A stretch of 64,000 nucleotides of DNA from Flavobacteriaceae bacterium PS02338 (lineage in GTDB: Bacteria; Bacteroidota; Bacteroidia; Sphingobacteriales; Sphingobacteriaceae). Location of the stretch: contig JASCOD010000001.1 in NCBI GenBank assembly GCA_029959615.1, forward strand, positions 1 through 64,000, written 5' to 3'. Every line of letters begins with the position of its first letter. Positions within the stretch are counted from its first letter, which is position 1. Below are positions 17,909 through 26,798 of this stretch, in pieces. The translations under genes and the position numbers were made by a program. The notes below the pieces were generated by a model that saw only the letters and a list, made by a program, of their open reading frames with translations, was not told where the DNA came from and made no database searches.

Positions 17909-17936
17909 TTGTCATTCAGAGCGCAGCGAAGAAACG
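17909..17936 (+). repeat. Half-copy of a dispersed palindrome family
   Basis: TTGTCATTCAGAGCGCAGCG and the bases after it match the left arm of the common Bacteroidota intergenic repeat that begins GTCATTCTGAGCG. The same arm in inverted orientation occurs at 31707-31730. Confidence 0.5.
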
Positions 17937-17984
17937 ATTAAATATTAATAGATGTCTCCTGCGTGGATATGACAAGAGACAAAT

Positions 17985-18413
17985 TTAAGACGAATGGTCA
18001 ACAACCACCTTCCACTCTCCGTCAATCTTCCTCAACAACAGCGTAAAATAGCCTTTCGGTTCGTCTCTTTCTCTTTTCAAATTCCAGCTACCCAAAACAA
18101 AGGCTTTATCTTTTGCCAAAAACTCCACTTTCTTAATCCCAAAAGTTAAAAAGCCCATCGCACTTTGATCAGGATAGCCTTTCTTATAATTATCCAGCGT
18201 TTTTTGCCAACCATAAGTCGGGCCATTTTTACCTACAAACAACAGGCTGTCGCTTTTCCAATAACCTTGCATGTAACTATCCATATCGCCTTTGTTCCAA
18301 CCTTGGCGCTGGTTTTCTAACACTTTTAAAATAGCTGTTTTATCTTTAGTAGTTTGTGCCATCAAGGTAGTTGAACAAGCCAATAACAGTAGGAATATTA
18401 TTTTTCTCATCAT
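17985..18413 (-). CDS. Exported NTF2-like (DUF4440/SnoaL-type) protein
   Basis: This 142-residue protein has a signal peptide (MRKIIFLLLLACSTTLMAQ; the second ATG at 18410 is the better start). One NTF2-like alpha+beta domain follows: ILKVLENQRQGWNKGDMDSY at the N-terminal helix and GYFTLLLRKIDGEWKVVVDHSS at the last strands. Members are small periplasmic ligand-binding or orphan enzymes of unknown role; none can be assigned here. It is convergent with the DUF5690 gene and divergent from the DUF2809 gene. Confidence 0.8.
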   Translation of the reverse strand: MMRKIIFLLLLACSTTLMAQTTKDKTAILKVLENQRQGWNKGDMDSYMQGYWKSDSLLFVGKNGPTYGWQKTLDNYKKGYPDQSAMGFLTFGIKKVEFLAKDKAFVLGSWNLKRERDEPKGYFTLLLRKIDGEWKVVVDHSS

Positions 18414-18467
18414 CTTCGTTAAATTGAAAATCTAGTTTAAATTAGGTTTTTAATCCTGACCCACCAA

Positions 18468-18851
18468 ATGAAGAAACATCAAAATATTTTCAGGTTCGAT
18501 AAAAAGAGTTTTTTGATAGCCGCCGTTATATTCATCATCGAAGTTTTAATTGCGTTGTACATTACCGACAACTTTGTCCGTCCGTACGTTGGTGACGTAC
18601 TAGTGGTTATTTTGATTTATTATTTCTTGAAGGCTTTTATAAATATTCCTGTTTGGCCTTTAGCTATTGGCACATTGTTATTTGCCTATCTGATAGAAAC
18701 CTTACAATATTTCGAGTTTGTAAAACTGATGGGCTTAGGCGATAATAGGTTGGCAAATATTGTACTTGGGAATTACTTCGCTTGGGAAGATATAATTGCC
18801 TACACCGTGGGTATTGCCATTGTTTTGATGATAGAGCGGAGGAAGGTTTAG
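18468..18851 (+). CDS. DUF2809 small integral membrane protein
   Basis: The protein has 127 residues and four predicted transmembrane helices. It carries the DUF2809 pattern: FVRPYVGDVLVVILIYY after the first helix, then FAYLIETLQYFEFVKLMGL, and a last helix preceded by GNYFAWEDIIAY. The family is widespread and of unknown function. It stands alone, and a repeat-rich gap follows it. Confidence 0.8.
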   Translation: MKKHQNIFRFDKKSFLIAAVIFIIEVLIALYITDNFVRPYVGDVLVVILIYYFLKAFINIPVWPLAIGTLLFAYLIETLQYFEFVKLMGLGDNRLANIVLGNYFAWEDIIAYTVGIAIVLMIERRKV

Positions 18852-18857
18852 CCGTAA

Positions 18858-18905
18858 ACTTTGTCAACCTTCTATACAAGTCGTCGATTAAGATTGACAA
18901 AGTTG
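18858..18905. repeat. Palindromic intergenic repeat
   Basis: AACTTTGTCAA (18858-18868) and TTGACAAAGTT (18895-18905) are perfect 11-bp inverted repeats around a 26-base loop. It lies 7 bases after the DUF2809 stop and could fold in either transcript. Confidence 0.65.
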
Positions 18906-18918
18906 AATGTAGTAATTA

Positions 18919-19021
18919 AAAGACCCTCTCTGCCCAATGGGCATCTCTCCCAAAGGGAGAGAATTTGCAACACATCTATTCTCTCCCTTTGGGAAAGATG
19001 GCGTAGCCGGAAAGGGTCTTT
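18919..19021. repeat. 103-bp palindromic intergenic repeat
   Basis: The outer arms AAAGACCC and GGGTCTTT and the inner arms TCTCCCAAAGGGAGAGAA (left) and TTCTCTCCCTTTGGGA (right) form a long imperfect palindrome with a 15-base loop. It resembles dispersed repeats containing CTCTCCCTTTGGGAG seen between genes in many Bacteroidota. The rest of the 18852-19117 gap shows nothing else definite. Confidence 0.75.
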
Positions 19022-19117
19022 GTTAATATTATGACATCCGCCTTAAAAAACTAAACCTACCAAACCATTAACTTAGTTGCTACGTTAAGAGAGCGTTAGA
19101 GGAGCGTTATTTACGAA

Positions 19118-20209
19118 ATGAAAGGTTATCAATTTTCTAAATTTTTACCCAATGAATTGCCTAAAGGTGGTTTTGATGAGTTGCTGAAGTTATTTACGCA
19201 ACTGCTTAACTATACCGCAGGTGATGCGGGCGAAGCTTTGGCTTGGATGAACGAACTGGACAAGCAGTACAAGTTTACCAATAGTGACTACGGAATGGGA
19301 GATTTCATTGAGGACCTGAAAGAAAAAGGCTATATCAATGAAGAAAATGGCGAAACTAAAATTACCGCAAAAACAGAACAGGCCATACGTAAATCAGCTC
19401 TGGAAGAGATTTTCGGCAAGCTGAAAAAAGCTGGTAAAGGTAATCACAACAGTAATATTTCGGGCATTGGTGAAGAGAAAAATGCAGATAGACGGGAGTT
19501 CAGTTTTGGTGATAGTTTAGACCAAATTGACATGACGGCTTCTATCCACAATGCGCAAATTAATCACGGCATTGGCAATTTCACCCTTACAGAACGTGAT
19601 CTGGAAGTGGAGGAAAAGGACTACAAAACTTTAACTTCTACGGTATTGATGATTGATATTTCGCACTCGATGATTTTGTACGGCGAGGATAGAATTACCC
19701 CTGCCAAGAAAACCGCTATGGCTTTAGCAGAGCTGATTAAAACGAAATACCCGAAAGACACTTTAGATATTGTAGTTTTTGGTAATGATGCTTGGCCCAT
19801 TACGATTAAGGATTTGCCTTACTTAAAAGTTGGCCCATATCATACGAATACTTTTGCTGGCTTAGAACTAGCTACCGATTTGCTGCGCAGAAGAAAAACG
19901 CATAACAAGCAAATTTTCATGATTACCGACGGTAAACCAACTTGTTTGAAAGAAAATGGCAGGTATTACAAAAACAGTGTAGGCTTAGATAGAAAAGTGA
20001 TTGGCAAAACGCTGAATATGGCCGCACAATGCAAAAGATTAAATATTCCTATCACCACATTTATGATTGCTAAAGACCCTTACTTGCAACAGTTTGTAAG
20101 ACAGTTTACAGAAGTGAACGGCGGTAGGGCATTTTACAGCTCGCTTAACGGCTTGGGCGAGTATATTTTTGAAGATTATATTAAGAATAGAAGAAAAACG
20201 GTACGATAG
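19118..20209 (+). CDS. VWA-domain protein, partner of the adjacent AAA ATPase
   Basis: The protein has 363 residues. A helical N-terminal half is followed by a von Willebrand A domain from about residue 170. The metal-ion-dependent adhesion site is complete: DISHS (Asp180, Ser182, Ser184), Thr243 or Thr245 in HTNTF, and Asp271 in ITDGKP. VWA proteins paired with MoxR-type ATPases act as substrate adaptors for metal insertion or remodelling. There is no signal peptide, so it is cytoplasmic. The AAA gene begins 59 bases downstream on the same strand, the usual pairing. Confidence 0.88.
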   Translation: MKGYQFSKFLPNELPKGGFDELLKLFTQLLNYTAGDAGEALAWMNELDKQYKFTNSDYGMGDFIEDLKEKGYINEENGETKITAKTEQAIRKSALEEIFGKLKKAGKGNHNSNISGIGEEKNADRREFSFGDSLDQIDMTASIHNAQINHGIGNFTLTERDLEVEEKDYKTLTSTVLMIDISHSMILYGEDRITPAKKTAMALAELIKTKYPKDTLDIVVFGNDAWPITIKDLPYLKVGPYHTNTFAGLELATDLLRRRKTHNKQIFMITDGKPTCLKENGRYYKNSVGLDRKVIGKTLNMAAQCKRLNIPITTFMIAKDPYLQQFVRQFTEVNGGRAFYSSLNGLGEYIFEDYIKNRRKTVR

Positions 20210-20268
20210 TCGGAAGTCCGATGTCCGAAGACAAACGTATAACGTAATACTTATAACTTACAACATAA

Positions 20269-21747
20269 ATGCAAGCAACAACACTAGGCGAATTAAAAGC
20301 AACATCATACCAATCCTTAAGCGTTAAAGATGAGCTGAGGAAGAATTTAATCATCCAATTACAAAACAAGGAAGCAGGTTTCGAAGGGATTTTAGGCTAC
20401 GATGAAACCGTAATCCCAGAATTGCAAACGGCAATATTAGCTCGTCATAACGTACTGTTATTGGGTTTACGTGGACAGGCAAAAACCCGTATCGCCCGTT
20501 TAATGGTGAACTTGCTAGACGAGTATATTCCTTACATCGCTGGCAGCGAAATTTTTGATGATCCATTGAACCCAATTTCGTGGTTTGGCAGAAATGAGAT
20601 TGAAACTAAGGGTGATAAAACACCTATAGCTTGGTTACACCGTAGCGAACGTTATACTGAAAAGCTAGCTACACCAGATGTTACCGTAGCAGATTTAATT
20701 GGCGATGTGGATCCGATTAAGGCAGCAAACTTAAAACTGACCTACAATGATGAACGTGTAATCCATTTCGGTTTAATCCCAAGGGCGCACCGCAGCATTT
20801 TTGTAATTAACGAATTACCAGATTTACAGGCTCGTATTCAAGTGGCTTTGTTTAATATGCTACAGGAAAAGGATATCCAAATTAGAGGTTTCAAGTTGCG
20901 TTTACCTTTGGACATTCAGTTTGTATTTACGGCAAACCCCGAAGATTATACCAACCGTGGTAGCATTGTAACTCCGTTAAAAGACCGTATTGAAAGTCAG
21001 ATTTTAACGCACTACCCTAAAACGATTGAAATTTCTAGAAAAATTACTTTCCAAGAAGCGAAATTAACCGATGAGCAACGTTTGATCGAAGCTGATGGCT
21101 TGGTGAAGGATTTAGTAGAGCAAGTAGCTTTTGAGGCTCGTAAAAGTGAATATATCGACCAAAAATCTGGCGTTTCTGCCCGTTTAACCATTTCTGCTTT
21201 CGAGAATTTAATTAGTAACGCAGAGCGAAGAATGTTGGTGAGCAGAGAAACATCAACCTTTGTGCGTATCTCCGACTTTAGTGGAATTATTCCAGCGGTT
21301 ACAGGAAAGATTGAGTTAGTTTACGAAGGTGAATTGGAAGGACCAGCTAAGGTAGCGCATACGTTAATTGGAAAAGCAATTAAGCATTTATTTGCGAGGT
21401 ATTTTCCAGACCCAACCAAAGCGAAGAAAAGTAAAAATGCTAATCCGTACACAGAAATTACCGAATGGTTTACCGAAGGCAATACCATTGATGTAGATGA
21501 TAACTTGACTTTGGTTAACTATAAAAAAGAATTGCAAAAAGTTAATGGTTTGGAAGCTTTGGTTAAGAAGTTCCATCCGAAGCTGAGCGAAAACCAAACT
21601 TTGTTGCTAATGGAATTTGTGTTGCACGGCTTATCGGAGTTTTCGCAGCTAAATAAAAATTACTTAAATGGTGGTTTCGGATTTTCGGATATGTTTGATA
21701 GTTTATTCAACGCCGATTTAGATGAAGATGATGAGGATTTTGGGTAA
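20269..21747 (+). CDS. MoxR/magnesium-chelatase-type AAA+ ATPase
   Basis: The protein has 492 residues. Its Walker A segment is GLRGQAKTR (Gly66-Arg74). The Walker B position reads FVINELPDL, with Asn181 where most AAA+ proteins have Asp, while the catalytic Glu182 is kept. I recall INELPDL as a trait of this subfamily. Sensor 1 is in FTANPEDYTNRG and an arginine follows in LKDRIESQI. A very acidic tail (LDEDDEDFG) ends the protein. With the VWA protein just upstream it should form a RavA-ViaA-like chaperone pair in the cytoplasm; its client is unknown. Confidence 0.88.
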   Translation: MQATTLGELKATSYQSLSVKDELRKNLIIQLQNKEAGFEGILGYDETVIPELQTAILARHNVLLLGLRGQAKTRIARLMVNLLDEYIPYIAGSEIFDDPLNPISWFGRNEIETKGDKTPIAWLHRSERYTEKLATPDVTVADLIGDVDPIKAANLKLTYNDERVIHFGLIPRAHRSIFVINELPDLQARIQVALFNMLQEKDIQIRGFKLRLPLDIQFVFTANPEDYTNRGSIVTPLKDRIESQILTHYPKTIEISRKITFQEAKLTDEQRLIEADGLVKDLVEQVAFEARKSEYIDQKSGVSARLTISAFENLISNAERRMLVSRETSTFVRISDFSGIIPAVTGKIELVYEGELEGPAKVAHTLIGKAIKHLFARYFPDPTKAKKSKNANPYTEITEWFTEGNTIDVDDNLTLVNYKKELQKVNGLEALVKKFHPKLSENQTLLLMEFVLHGLSEFSQLNKNYLNGGFGFSDMFDSLFNADLDEDDEDFG

Positions 21748-21760
21748 GCATTAACCCAGT

Positions 21761-21860
21761 CCGTCATTTCGACTGTAGCGTAGCGAAACGGAGAAATCTT
21801 TGAACTTATATTATACACGTTTACAACTTCAAAGATTTCTCCACAAGGTCGAAATGACGG
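21761..21860. repeat. 100-bp dispersed palindrome
   Basis: The left arm begins CCGTCATTTCG and ends GGAGAAATCTTTGAA; the right arm begins TTCAAAGATTTCTCC and ends CGAAATGACGG. The arms are nearly perfect inverted copies around a 22-base loop, of the REP-like type widespread in Bacteroidota. A second copy is at 24169-24295. Confidence 0.8.
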
Positions 21861-21924
21861 AGCAGAAGTGAAACAAACCCTCAAAACAAACATCTAACAA
21901 AAACACATTAAATTTACACCCCAC

Positions 21925-23184
21925 ATGGGAAGAACAATATTTCTAACTATACTCTGCTTTATTGTCATTTTACTTGACTTTTATTGCTATTATGCCATTT
22001 TAGCCGTTTTCAAAAAATGGAAAGACAGTACTAAACAATTCTTTAAAAAAGCGTGGTGGACAATTAACATTGCTTTAATTATTGGTGTTTTTTGCGCCAT
22101 TTATCTTAACCTGTTTTTATCGGCCAGAGCAATTATTCTAGTCGCATTCTTCTTGATTAGCACTGGAAAAATGGTCATGCTTCCATTTTTGCTAATAGAT
22201 GATATCAGACGTTTCGGCATCAAATTCTTCAGATTATTGAAGAAGAAAAAAGAACCGACCGAAGCGGCAAAAGAAACGATCAAAGGTGAAGCCATCAGTC
22301 GTTCATCTTTCTTAGTAAAAGCAGGTTTAATTGCCGGTGCCGTACCTTTAAGTTCCTTAAGTTGGGGAATTATTTCTGGCGCTTATGACTACCAAATTAG
22401 ACGAGTTAATTTGAAACTACCGAACCTACCAAAAGCCTTTGATGGTATCACGATGGCACAAGTATCAGATATCCACTCGGGAAGTTTTTACAATAAGACT
22501 GCAGTAAAAGGTGGTGTAGAGATGTTATTGGCAGAGAAACCCGATTTCGTTTTCTTTACAGGAGATTTGGTGAACAATTTAACTAGTGAACTTAAGGACT
22601 ATCAAGATATTTTCAGCAAGGTAACCGCCCCTTTAGGTGTTTATTCCGTATTAGGTAACCACGATTATGGCGATTATCATTTCGGCAGAGAAACATCGCC
22701 TGCAAAAGTTAAGAACCTTCAAGATATGGTAGCTTCTCATAAAATTATGGGTTGGGATTTGCTGATGAATGAAAACCGCAGGCTAAAAGTTGACGGAGAA
22801 GAAATCGGTATTATTGGGATTGAAAATTGGGGCATGGGTCGTTTCCCGAAGTACGGAAAAATGGAATTGGCTACCCAAAATACAGAAGATTTACCAGTAA
22901 AACTCTTGCTTTCTCACGACCCATCGCATTGGCGTGGGGAGGTTTTACAAAAATATAAGGATATCGATGTAGCCTTTGCAGGCCATACCCATGGAATGCA
23001 GTTTGGCGTAAGGTTAAAAGACACACAATGGAGCCCCGTACAATACATCTACAAAGAATGGGCAGGTTTATACAAAGAACAACAGCAGCAATTGTATGTG
23101 AATGTAGGTTACGGTTTTTTAGGCTATCCAGGACGTGTTGGTATATTGCCAGAAATTACGATATTTACTTTAAGCAAGGCTTAG
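21925..23184 (+). CDS. Membrane-anchored calcineurin-like metallophosphoesterase
   Basis: The protein has 419 residues. About three transmembrane helices occupy residues 1-100, then a basic linker, a fourth hydrophobic stretch (about 130-150), and a phosphoesterase domain from about 165. The dimetal motifs are all present: SDIHSG (Asp182, His184), FFTGDLVNN, GNHDYG (Asn245-His246), LLSHDP and GHTHGMQ. The layout resembles the YkuE/YaeI group of membrane-associated phosphoesterases, which act on lipid-linked phosphates. TAAATTTA (21909-21916) is a possible -7 element. Confidence 0.9.
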   Translation: MGRTIFLTILCFIVILLDFYCYYAILAVFKKWKDSTKQFFKKAWWTINIALIIGVFCAIYLNLFLSARAIILVAFFLISTGKMVMLPFLLIDDIRRFGIKFFRLLKKKKEPTEAAKETIKGEAISRSSFLVKAGLIAGAVPLSSLSWGIISGAYDYQIRRVNLKLPNLPKAFDGITMAQVSDIHSGSFYNKTAVKGGVEMLLAEKPDFVFFTGDLVNNLTSELKDYQDIFSKVTAPLGVYSVLGNHDYGDYHFGRETSPAKVKNLQDMVASHKIMGWDLLMNENRRLKVDGEEIGIIGIENWGMGRFPKYGKMELATQNTEDLPVKLLLSHDPSHWRGEVLQKYKDIDVAFAGHTHGMQFGVRLKDTQWSPVQYIYKEWAGLYKEQQQQLYVNVGYGFLGYPGRVGILPEITIFTLSKA

Positions 23185-23267
23185 AAATTTTGAATGAGAG
23201 AATGATAGAATTATAGAATAGACACCTTGCAGAATTCTATCATTCAAAAATCAATCATTCAAGTATT

Positions 23268-24161
23268 ATGATACGAAAATTAGGCTCATCCATCTTAGAC
23301 TTTCTGCTATTTAGCAATTTCTTTATTGCTATTTGTGCGGTTGCCCAAGGCTTGGTTACCTACCATTTGTTGAAAGCTAAACCAAGCGAACATGTGCTCG
23401 CTTTTCTGTTTTTCTCTACCTTACTCATTTATAATTTAGCAGTATTACTGTCCAAACCAAAAGAGCCTCAGAAATCACTTTTTAAAAGGGTGAGATGGAT
23501 TTTTTCTCACCACAGGCTAACTATATCCACCACGCTAATTTCGGCACTTTGCCTAATCCCATTGGGTTTATTGTATCTAAGTTTCGAATCAAAGTTATTA
23601 ATGGTATTTGTAGGTTTGTTGGCCATTGCCTACAACATCCCATTTTTAACACTTAACAATAAGAAAATAGGCTTACGGAATATCCCCGGAATTAAGCTTT
23701 TTCTAATTGCATTTGTTTGGGCGAGTAGCTGTGTTTTACTTCCAATTGTTGAGTTAGAAAGCATACATCAATTGCAGGTCCCTTTAAGCGAAACGGTATT
23801 ATTGGTAGCGAAACGATTTCTATTCATTTGTGCCATTACAGTTCCTTTTGATATCAGAGATTTGTTTCAGGATAAGCTTTATGAACTCAAAACTATACCC
23901 GTAGTATTGGGCGAAAAAAAAGCCTGGATTTTTTGCCAGGCCTTATTAGCGATTTATCTGCTGCTCTTAGTATTATTTACCCAAGGTATCAACATTGATG
24001 TAATTGGATTAACGTTAACCGTATTTCTTACGGGTTGGTTGATCTTTAAATCCAACATCAAAAGAAATGAATATTTCTACTTCTTTTACCTAGATGGAAC
24101 CATGTTGCTACAATATGCGATATTGGTTTTGTGCAGTTGGTTGAGTGTTGCAATAGCTTAG
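23268..24161 (+). CDS. UbiA-like integral membrane protein with one Asp-rich motif missing
   Basis: The protein has 297 residues with eight to nine hydrophobic helices arranged as in UbiA prenyltransferases. The second Asp-rich motif is present as DIRDLFQDK (Asp195, Asp198, Asp202), followed by ELKTIPVVLG as in the family. The first motif, normally NxxxDxxxD after helix 2, reads YNLAVLLSKP here, with only Asn56 retained. Prenyl transfer needs both Mg-binding motifs, so activity is doubtful or the protein acts differently. It follows the phosphoesterase after 83 bases on the same strand. Confidence 0.65.
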   Translation: MIRKLGSSILDFLLFSNFFIAICAVAQGLVTYHLLKAKPSEHVLAFLFFSTLLIYNLAVLLSKPKEPQKSLFKRVRWIFSHHRLTISTTLISALCLIPLGLLYLSFESKLLMVFVGLLAIAYNIPFLTLNNKKIGLRNIPGIKLFLIAFVWASSCVLLPIVELESIHQLQVPLSETVLLVAKRFLFICAITVPFDIRDLFQDKLYELKTIPVVLGEKKAWIFCQALLAIYLLLLVLFTQGINIDVIGLTLTVFLTGWLIFKSNIKRNEYFYFFYLDGTMLLQYAILVLCSWLSVAIA

Positions 24162-24168
24162 CCAAGCT

Positions 24169-24295
24169 CGTCATTTCGAGAGAAACGAAGTGAAGCCAAG
24201 AACTACAAGAAAGCGCAGCTAAATCTTTAAACTTTGTTTTACATCCAAAGATTTAGCTTCGCTGATTTGCAATTCTCCACAAGGTCGAAATGACG
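24169..24295. repeat. 127-bp dispersed palindrome, second copy
   Basis: The outer arms CGTCATTTCGA and TCGAAATGACG match the copy at 21761-21860. Inner arms CAGCTAAATCTTT and AAAGATTTAGCT are also inverted. The middle differs from the first copy, as expected for members of a mobile palindrome family. It separates convergent genes and may also serve as a terminator. Confidence 0.78.
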
Positions 24296-24320
24296 AACTT
24301 ATTAGGTACCAATGCTATGA

Positions 24321-25013
24321 TTAACTCCCTGCATTAAACCTATAGCCTACTCCTCTTACCGTTTGTAATAACTGCGGGTTATCTGGATTAACTTCTATCT
24401 TTTTCCGCAAACGAACAATGTGCATATCCAATGTTCTGGTGTTAACGTCAGAATTGTAGCCCCAAACTTCCAACATCAAATCTTCTCTACTGATCACTTG
24501 ATTTGGATTACGCAAGAAATATAACAATATGCGGTTTTCCAGAATAGTCAGTTCAATCTTCTTGCCCTCACGAAATAAGGTATGGATATTTGGATGATGC
24601 TCCATATTGGCAAAACGATGAATTTCAGATCGTTCAGCATTTAGCAAGAACTTCACCTTACTTTCTAGCATTGCCACCAAAACATCCATGTTAAAAGGCT
24701 TGGTCACGTAATCTGAAGCTCCAAATTGATAGGCGTCAATTTTATCAACATCCTGCGCTTTCGCAGTCATCATAATTACTAAACCTTCAAAACCTTGTTT
24801 GCGCACTTCTTCGCAAACCTCAGAACCTTCCTTTCCGGGCAACATCCAATCCAATAATACAATATCTGGCTTTTCTGTAGTGATAGTTTGTATAGCACTA
24901 ATTCCATCCCCTTCTTCCAGTACTTGATAACCTTCCGTTTTTAATCGCATTGCCGCTAAGAAGCGTAGGTTTTCATCATCTTCAACAATTAATATTTTGA
25001 TATCTTTTGACAT
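24321..25013 (-). CDS. OmpR/PhoB-family response regulator
   Basis: The protein has 230 residues. The receiver domain (1-120) has the acidic pocket Asp12-Asp13 in IVEDDENL, the phospho-acceptor Asp55 in LLDWMLP, and the conserved Lys in YVTKPF. The DNA-binding winged helix (about 135-228) has GYNSDVNTRTLDMHIVRLRK and ends VRGVGYRF. It is encoded 103 bases after the histidine kinase, and both lie behind the S9-like lipoprotein gene. It should bind DNA as a phosphorylated dimer; its targets are unknown. Confidence 0.93.
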   Translation of the reverse strand: MSKDIKILIVEDDENLRFLAAMRLKTEGYQVLEEGDGISAIQTITTEKPDIVLLDWMLPGKEGSEVCEEVRKQGFEGLVIMMTAKAQDVDKIDAYQFGASDYVTKPFNMDVLVAMLESKVKFLLNAERSEIHRFANMEHHPNIHTLFREGKKIELTILENRILLYFLRNPNQVISREDLMLEVWGYNSDVNTRTLDMHIVRLRKKIEVNPDNPQLLQTVRGVGYRFNAGS

Positions 25014-25116
25014 AAGTTTTTAAATTTTGAATGAGTAAATGAGTGAATGGAGTGAATGAAAACCTAGCTAAATATTAATAAACGGTTATTCAATAATCCA
25101 AAATTCAATCATTCTA

Positions 25117-26793
25117 TCATTGTATATACGGTAAAACAATTTTAAATTCTGTTCCTTTATTTACAACGCTGCGAACGCTAATTTCGCCTTTCATAAAATT
25201 AACAAGTTCCTTACAAAAAGCCAAACCTAAGCCCACACTTCCTGCTTGGTTATATTGATTTTGTACTCGATAAAACTTCTTAAATATATTATTTATTTCT
25301 GACGCTGGTATGCCGATACCCGCATCCTTAAAGCGCAACACAATTTTATCCTTGATTAAACGAGCTGTAATATGTAGCTGCTTTTGATGAGGAGGCGAAT
25401 ATTTGTAAGCATTCTCTACCAGGTTATCAAATAAACTCCCTAGCAAAACAGGATCTGTCGTAAAATGAGTAAAATCGGTTACTTCATAAGTCAGTTTAAA
25501 ATCTGGGTGTTTCAACTGATGAACGTCGATGGTACTTTCAATAAATTCAGTAATATTTACCCTATCTTCATTTAGTTTGATGGCTTTATTTTCAATTTGA
25601 GTAAATGCCAACAACTTATTCATCAAACCGTTCAGTTTATCGGCTTCTTCATCCAATATTTTACCGTAGAGCTTTTGCTCCCGCTCTGAAATACTTGCTG
25701 CACTCTTGATATTATTACCAGCAATTTTAATAACGCTAACCGGTGTTTTAAATTCGTGAGTTAAATTGGTAATAAAATCATATTGTAGCTTAAACATCTT
25801 ATGGTTGATGTTGAGGTTTCTATAAATCAAAAATGCTACCAAAAGCAAAAGACCATAAAATATCAATATCAGTGCGGCTATAGGAAAGAAATAACTAAAA
25901 ATTTCCTTCTTGATAAAGGATTTAGCGGAGATGAAATAAAGCTTATAAGCCGAAAATGGCCCACCTAAAGTGATTTCTCCTGTAACATACTCTGAAGAAG
26001 TTTCTAACGGATCGTAGGTTACAGGTTCTATCCGCACCGATTGATAAAGTAGTGGTCGATTGTTCTTGATCCTGATTTTCATAGGATCTAGCTCGAAGGA
26101 AAGCATATCCTGCTGGTAAACTGGTTCAGATGCCAATTTTCTATTAATCATCTGCTTATAAATCTTCAGATCCTCAAACCTCGGAATATTGAAATAGTCA
26201 ATTCGGTTAGGCTTGATATTAGAAAAATTGCTAAATAAATCTTCCTGCGTAGGCATTCTTGTGGTATCCAGCTTATGCACAAATGTATAAAGCTTCAATG
26301 CTAGCTCATTAAAGTTCTCTAAAGTGGTGTTGCTAGGAATAGAATTTGTACCAAAAATCTTTACCGAATCGGCTGGGATATACGTACCGAATTGATAAAC
26401 ACTTTTCATTCCAGCAGAAAAATTCCCAACATTGAGGCCATTTTCTTCATATCTGGCATTGCGAATTTCTGCATCAAAGAAAACTACCCTATTTACAAAT
26501 GGGTATTTCAACAAAATGGTATCTACAAATTTTGACGCTGTTGCAGAATCTAAATAGCCATTGTAGTAAGAAATTTCGGGAAGTTTATTAAGAAAGAAGT
26601 CATTGTAGGGTTTAATACTTTCCTCCAAAACATTTGTTTTCGCAGAAACAAAATCACCTTCTATTTTCTTCTTACTAAAATTAAATGCTAAAAATAGAGA
26701 CAGAATAAATAGAGCGGATATTAAGCCGATGAAAGTAGCGATAAGAGAAAAATTCTTACGATACCCACTTTCTTTAACAGATTCCATAGGCAT
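25117..26793 (-). CDS. Sensor histidine kinase with a large periplasmic domain
   Basis: The protein has 558 residues. Two transmembrane helices (about 16-38 and 298-325) enclose a periplasmic sensor region of about 260 residues without a domain I recognise. The cytoplasmic part has the H-box TNLTHEFKTP, the N-box ENAYKYSP, the G1 box DAGIGIP and the G2 box GLGLAF. It therefore autophosphorylates and passes phosphate to the regulator encoded next. The gene begins 5 bases after the S9-like lipoprotein gene, which strongly suggests coupled expression. A second in-frame ATG lies two codons later. Confidence 0.92.
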   Translation of the reverse strand: MPMESVKESGYRKNFSLIATFIGLISALFILSLFLAFNFSKKKIEGDFVSAKTNVLEESIKPYNDFFLNKLPEISYYNGYLDSATASKFVDTILLKYPFVNRVVFFDAEIRNARYEENGLNVGNFSAGMKSVYQFGTYIPADSVKIFGTNSIPSNTTLENFNELALKLYTFVHKLDTTRMPTQEDLFSNFSNIKPNRIDYFNIPRFEDLKIYKQMINRKLASEPVYQQDMLSFELDPMKIRIKNNRPLLYQSVRIEPVTYDPLETSSEYVTGEITLGGPFSAYKLYFISAKSFIKKEIFSYFFPIAALILIFYGLLLLVAFLIYRNLNINHKMFKLQYDFITNLTHEFKTPVSVIKIAGNNIKSAASISEREQKLYGKILDEEADKLNGLMNKLLAFTQIENKAIKLNEDRVNITEFIESTIDVHQLKHPDFKLTYEVTDFTHFTTDPVLLGSLFDNLVENAYKYSPPHQKQLHITARLIKDKIVLRFKDAGIGIPASEINNIFKKFYRVQNQYNQAGSVGLGLAFCKELVNFMKGEISVRSVVNKGTEFKIVLPYIQ

Positions 26794-26798
26794 GGCTT

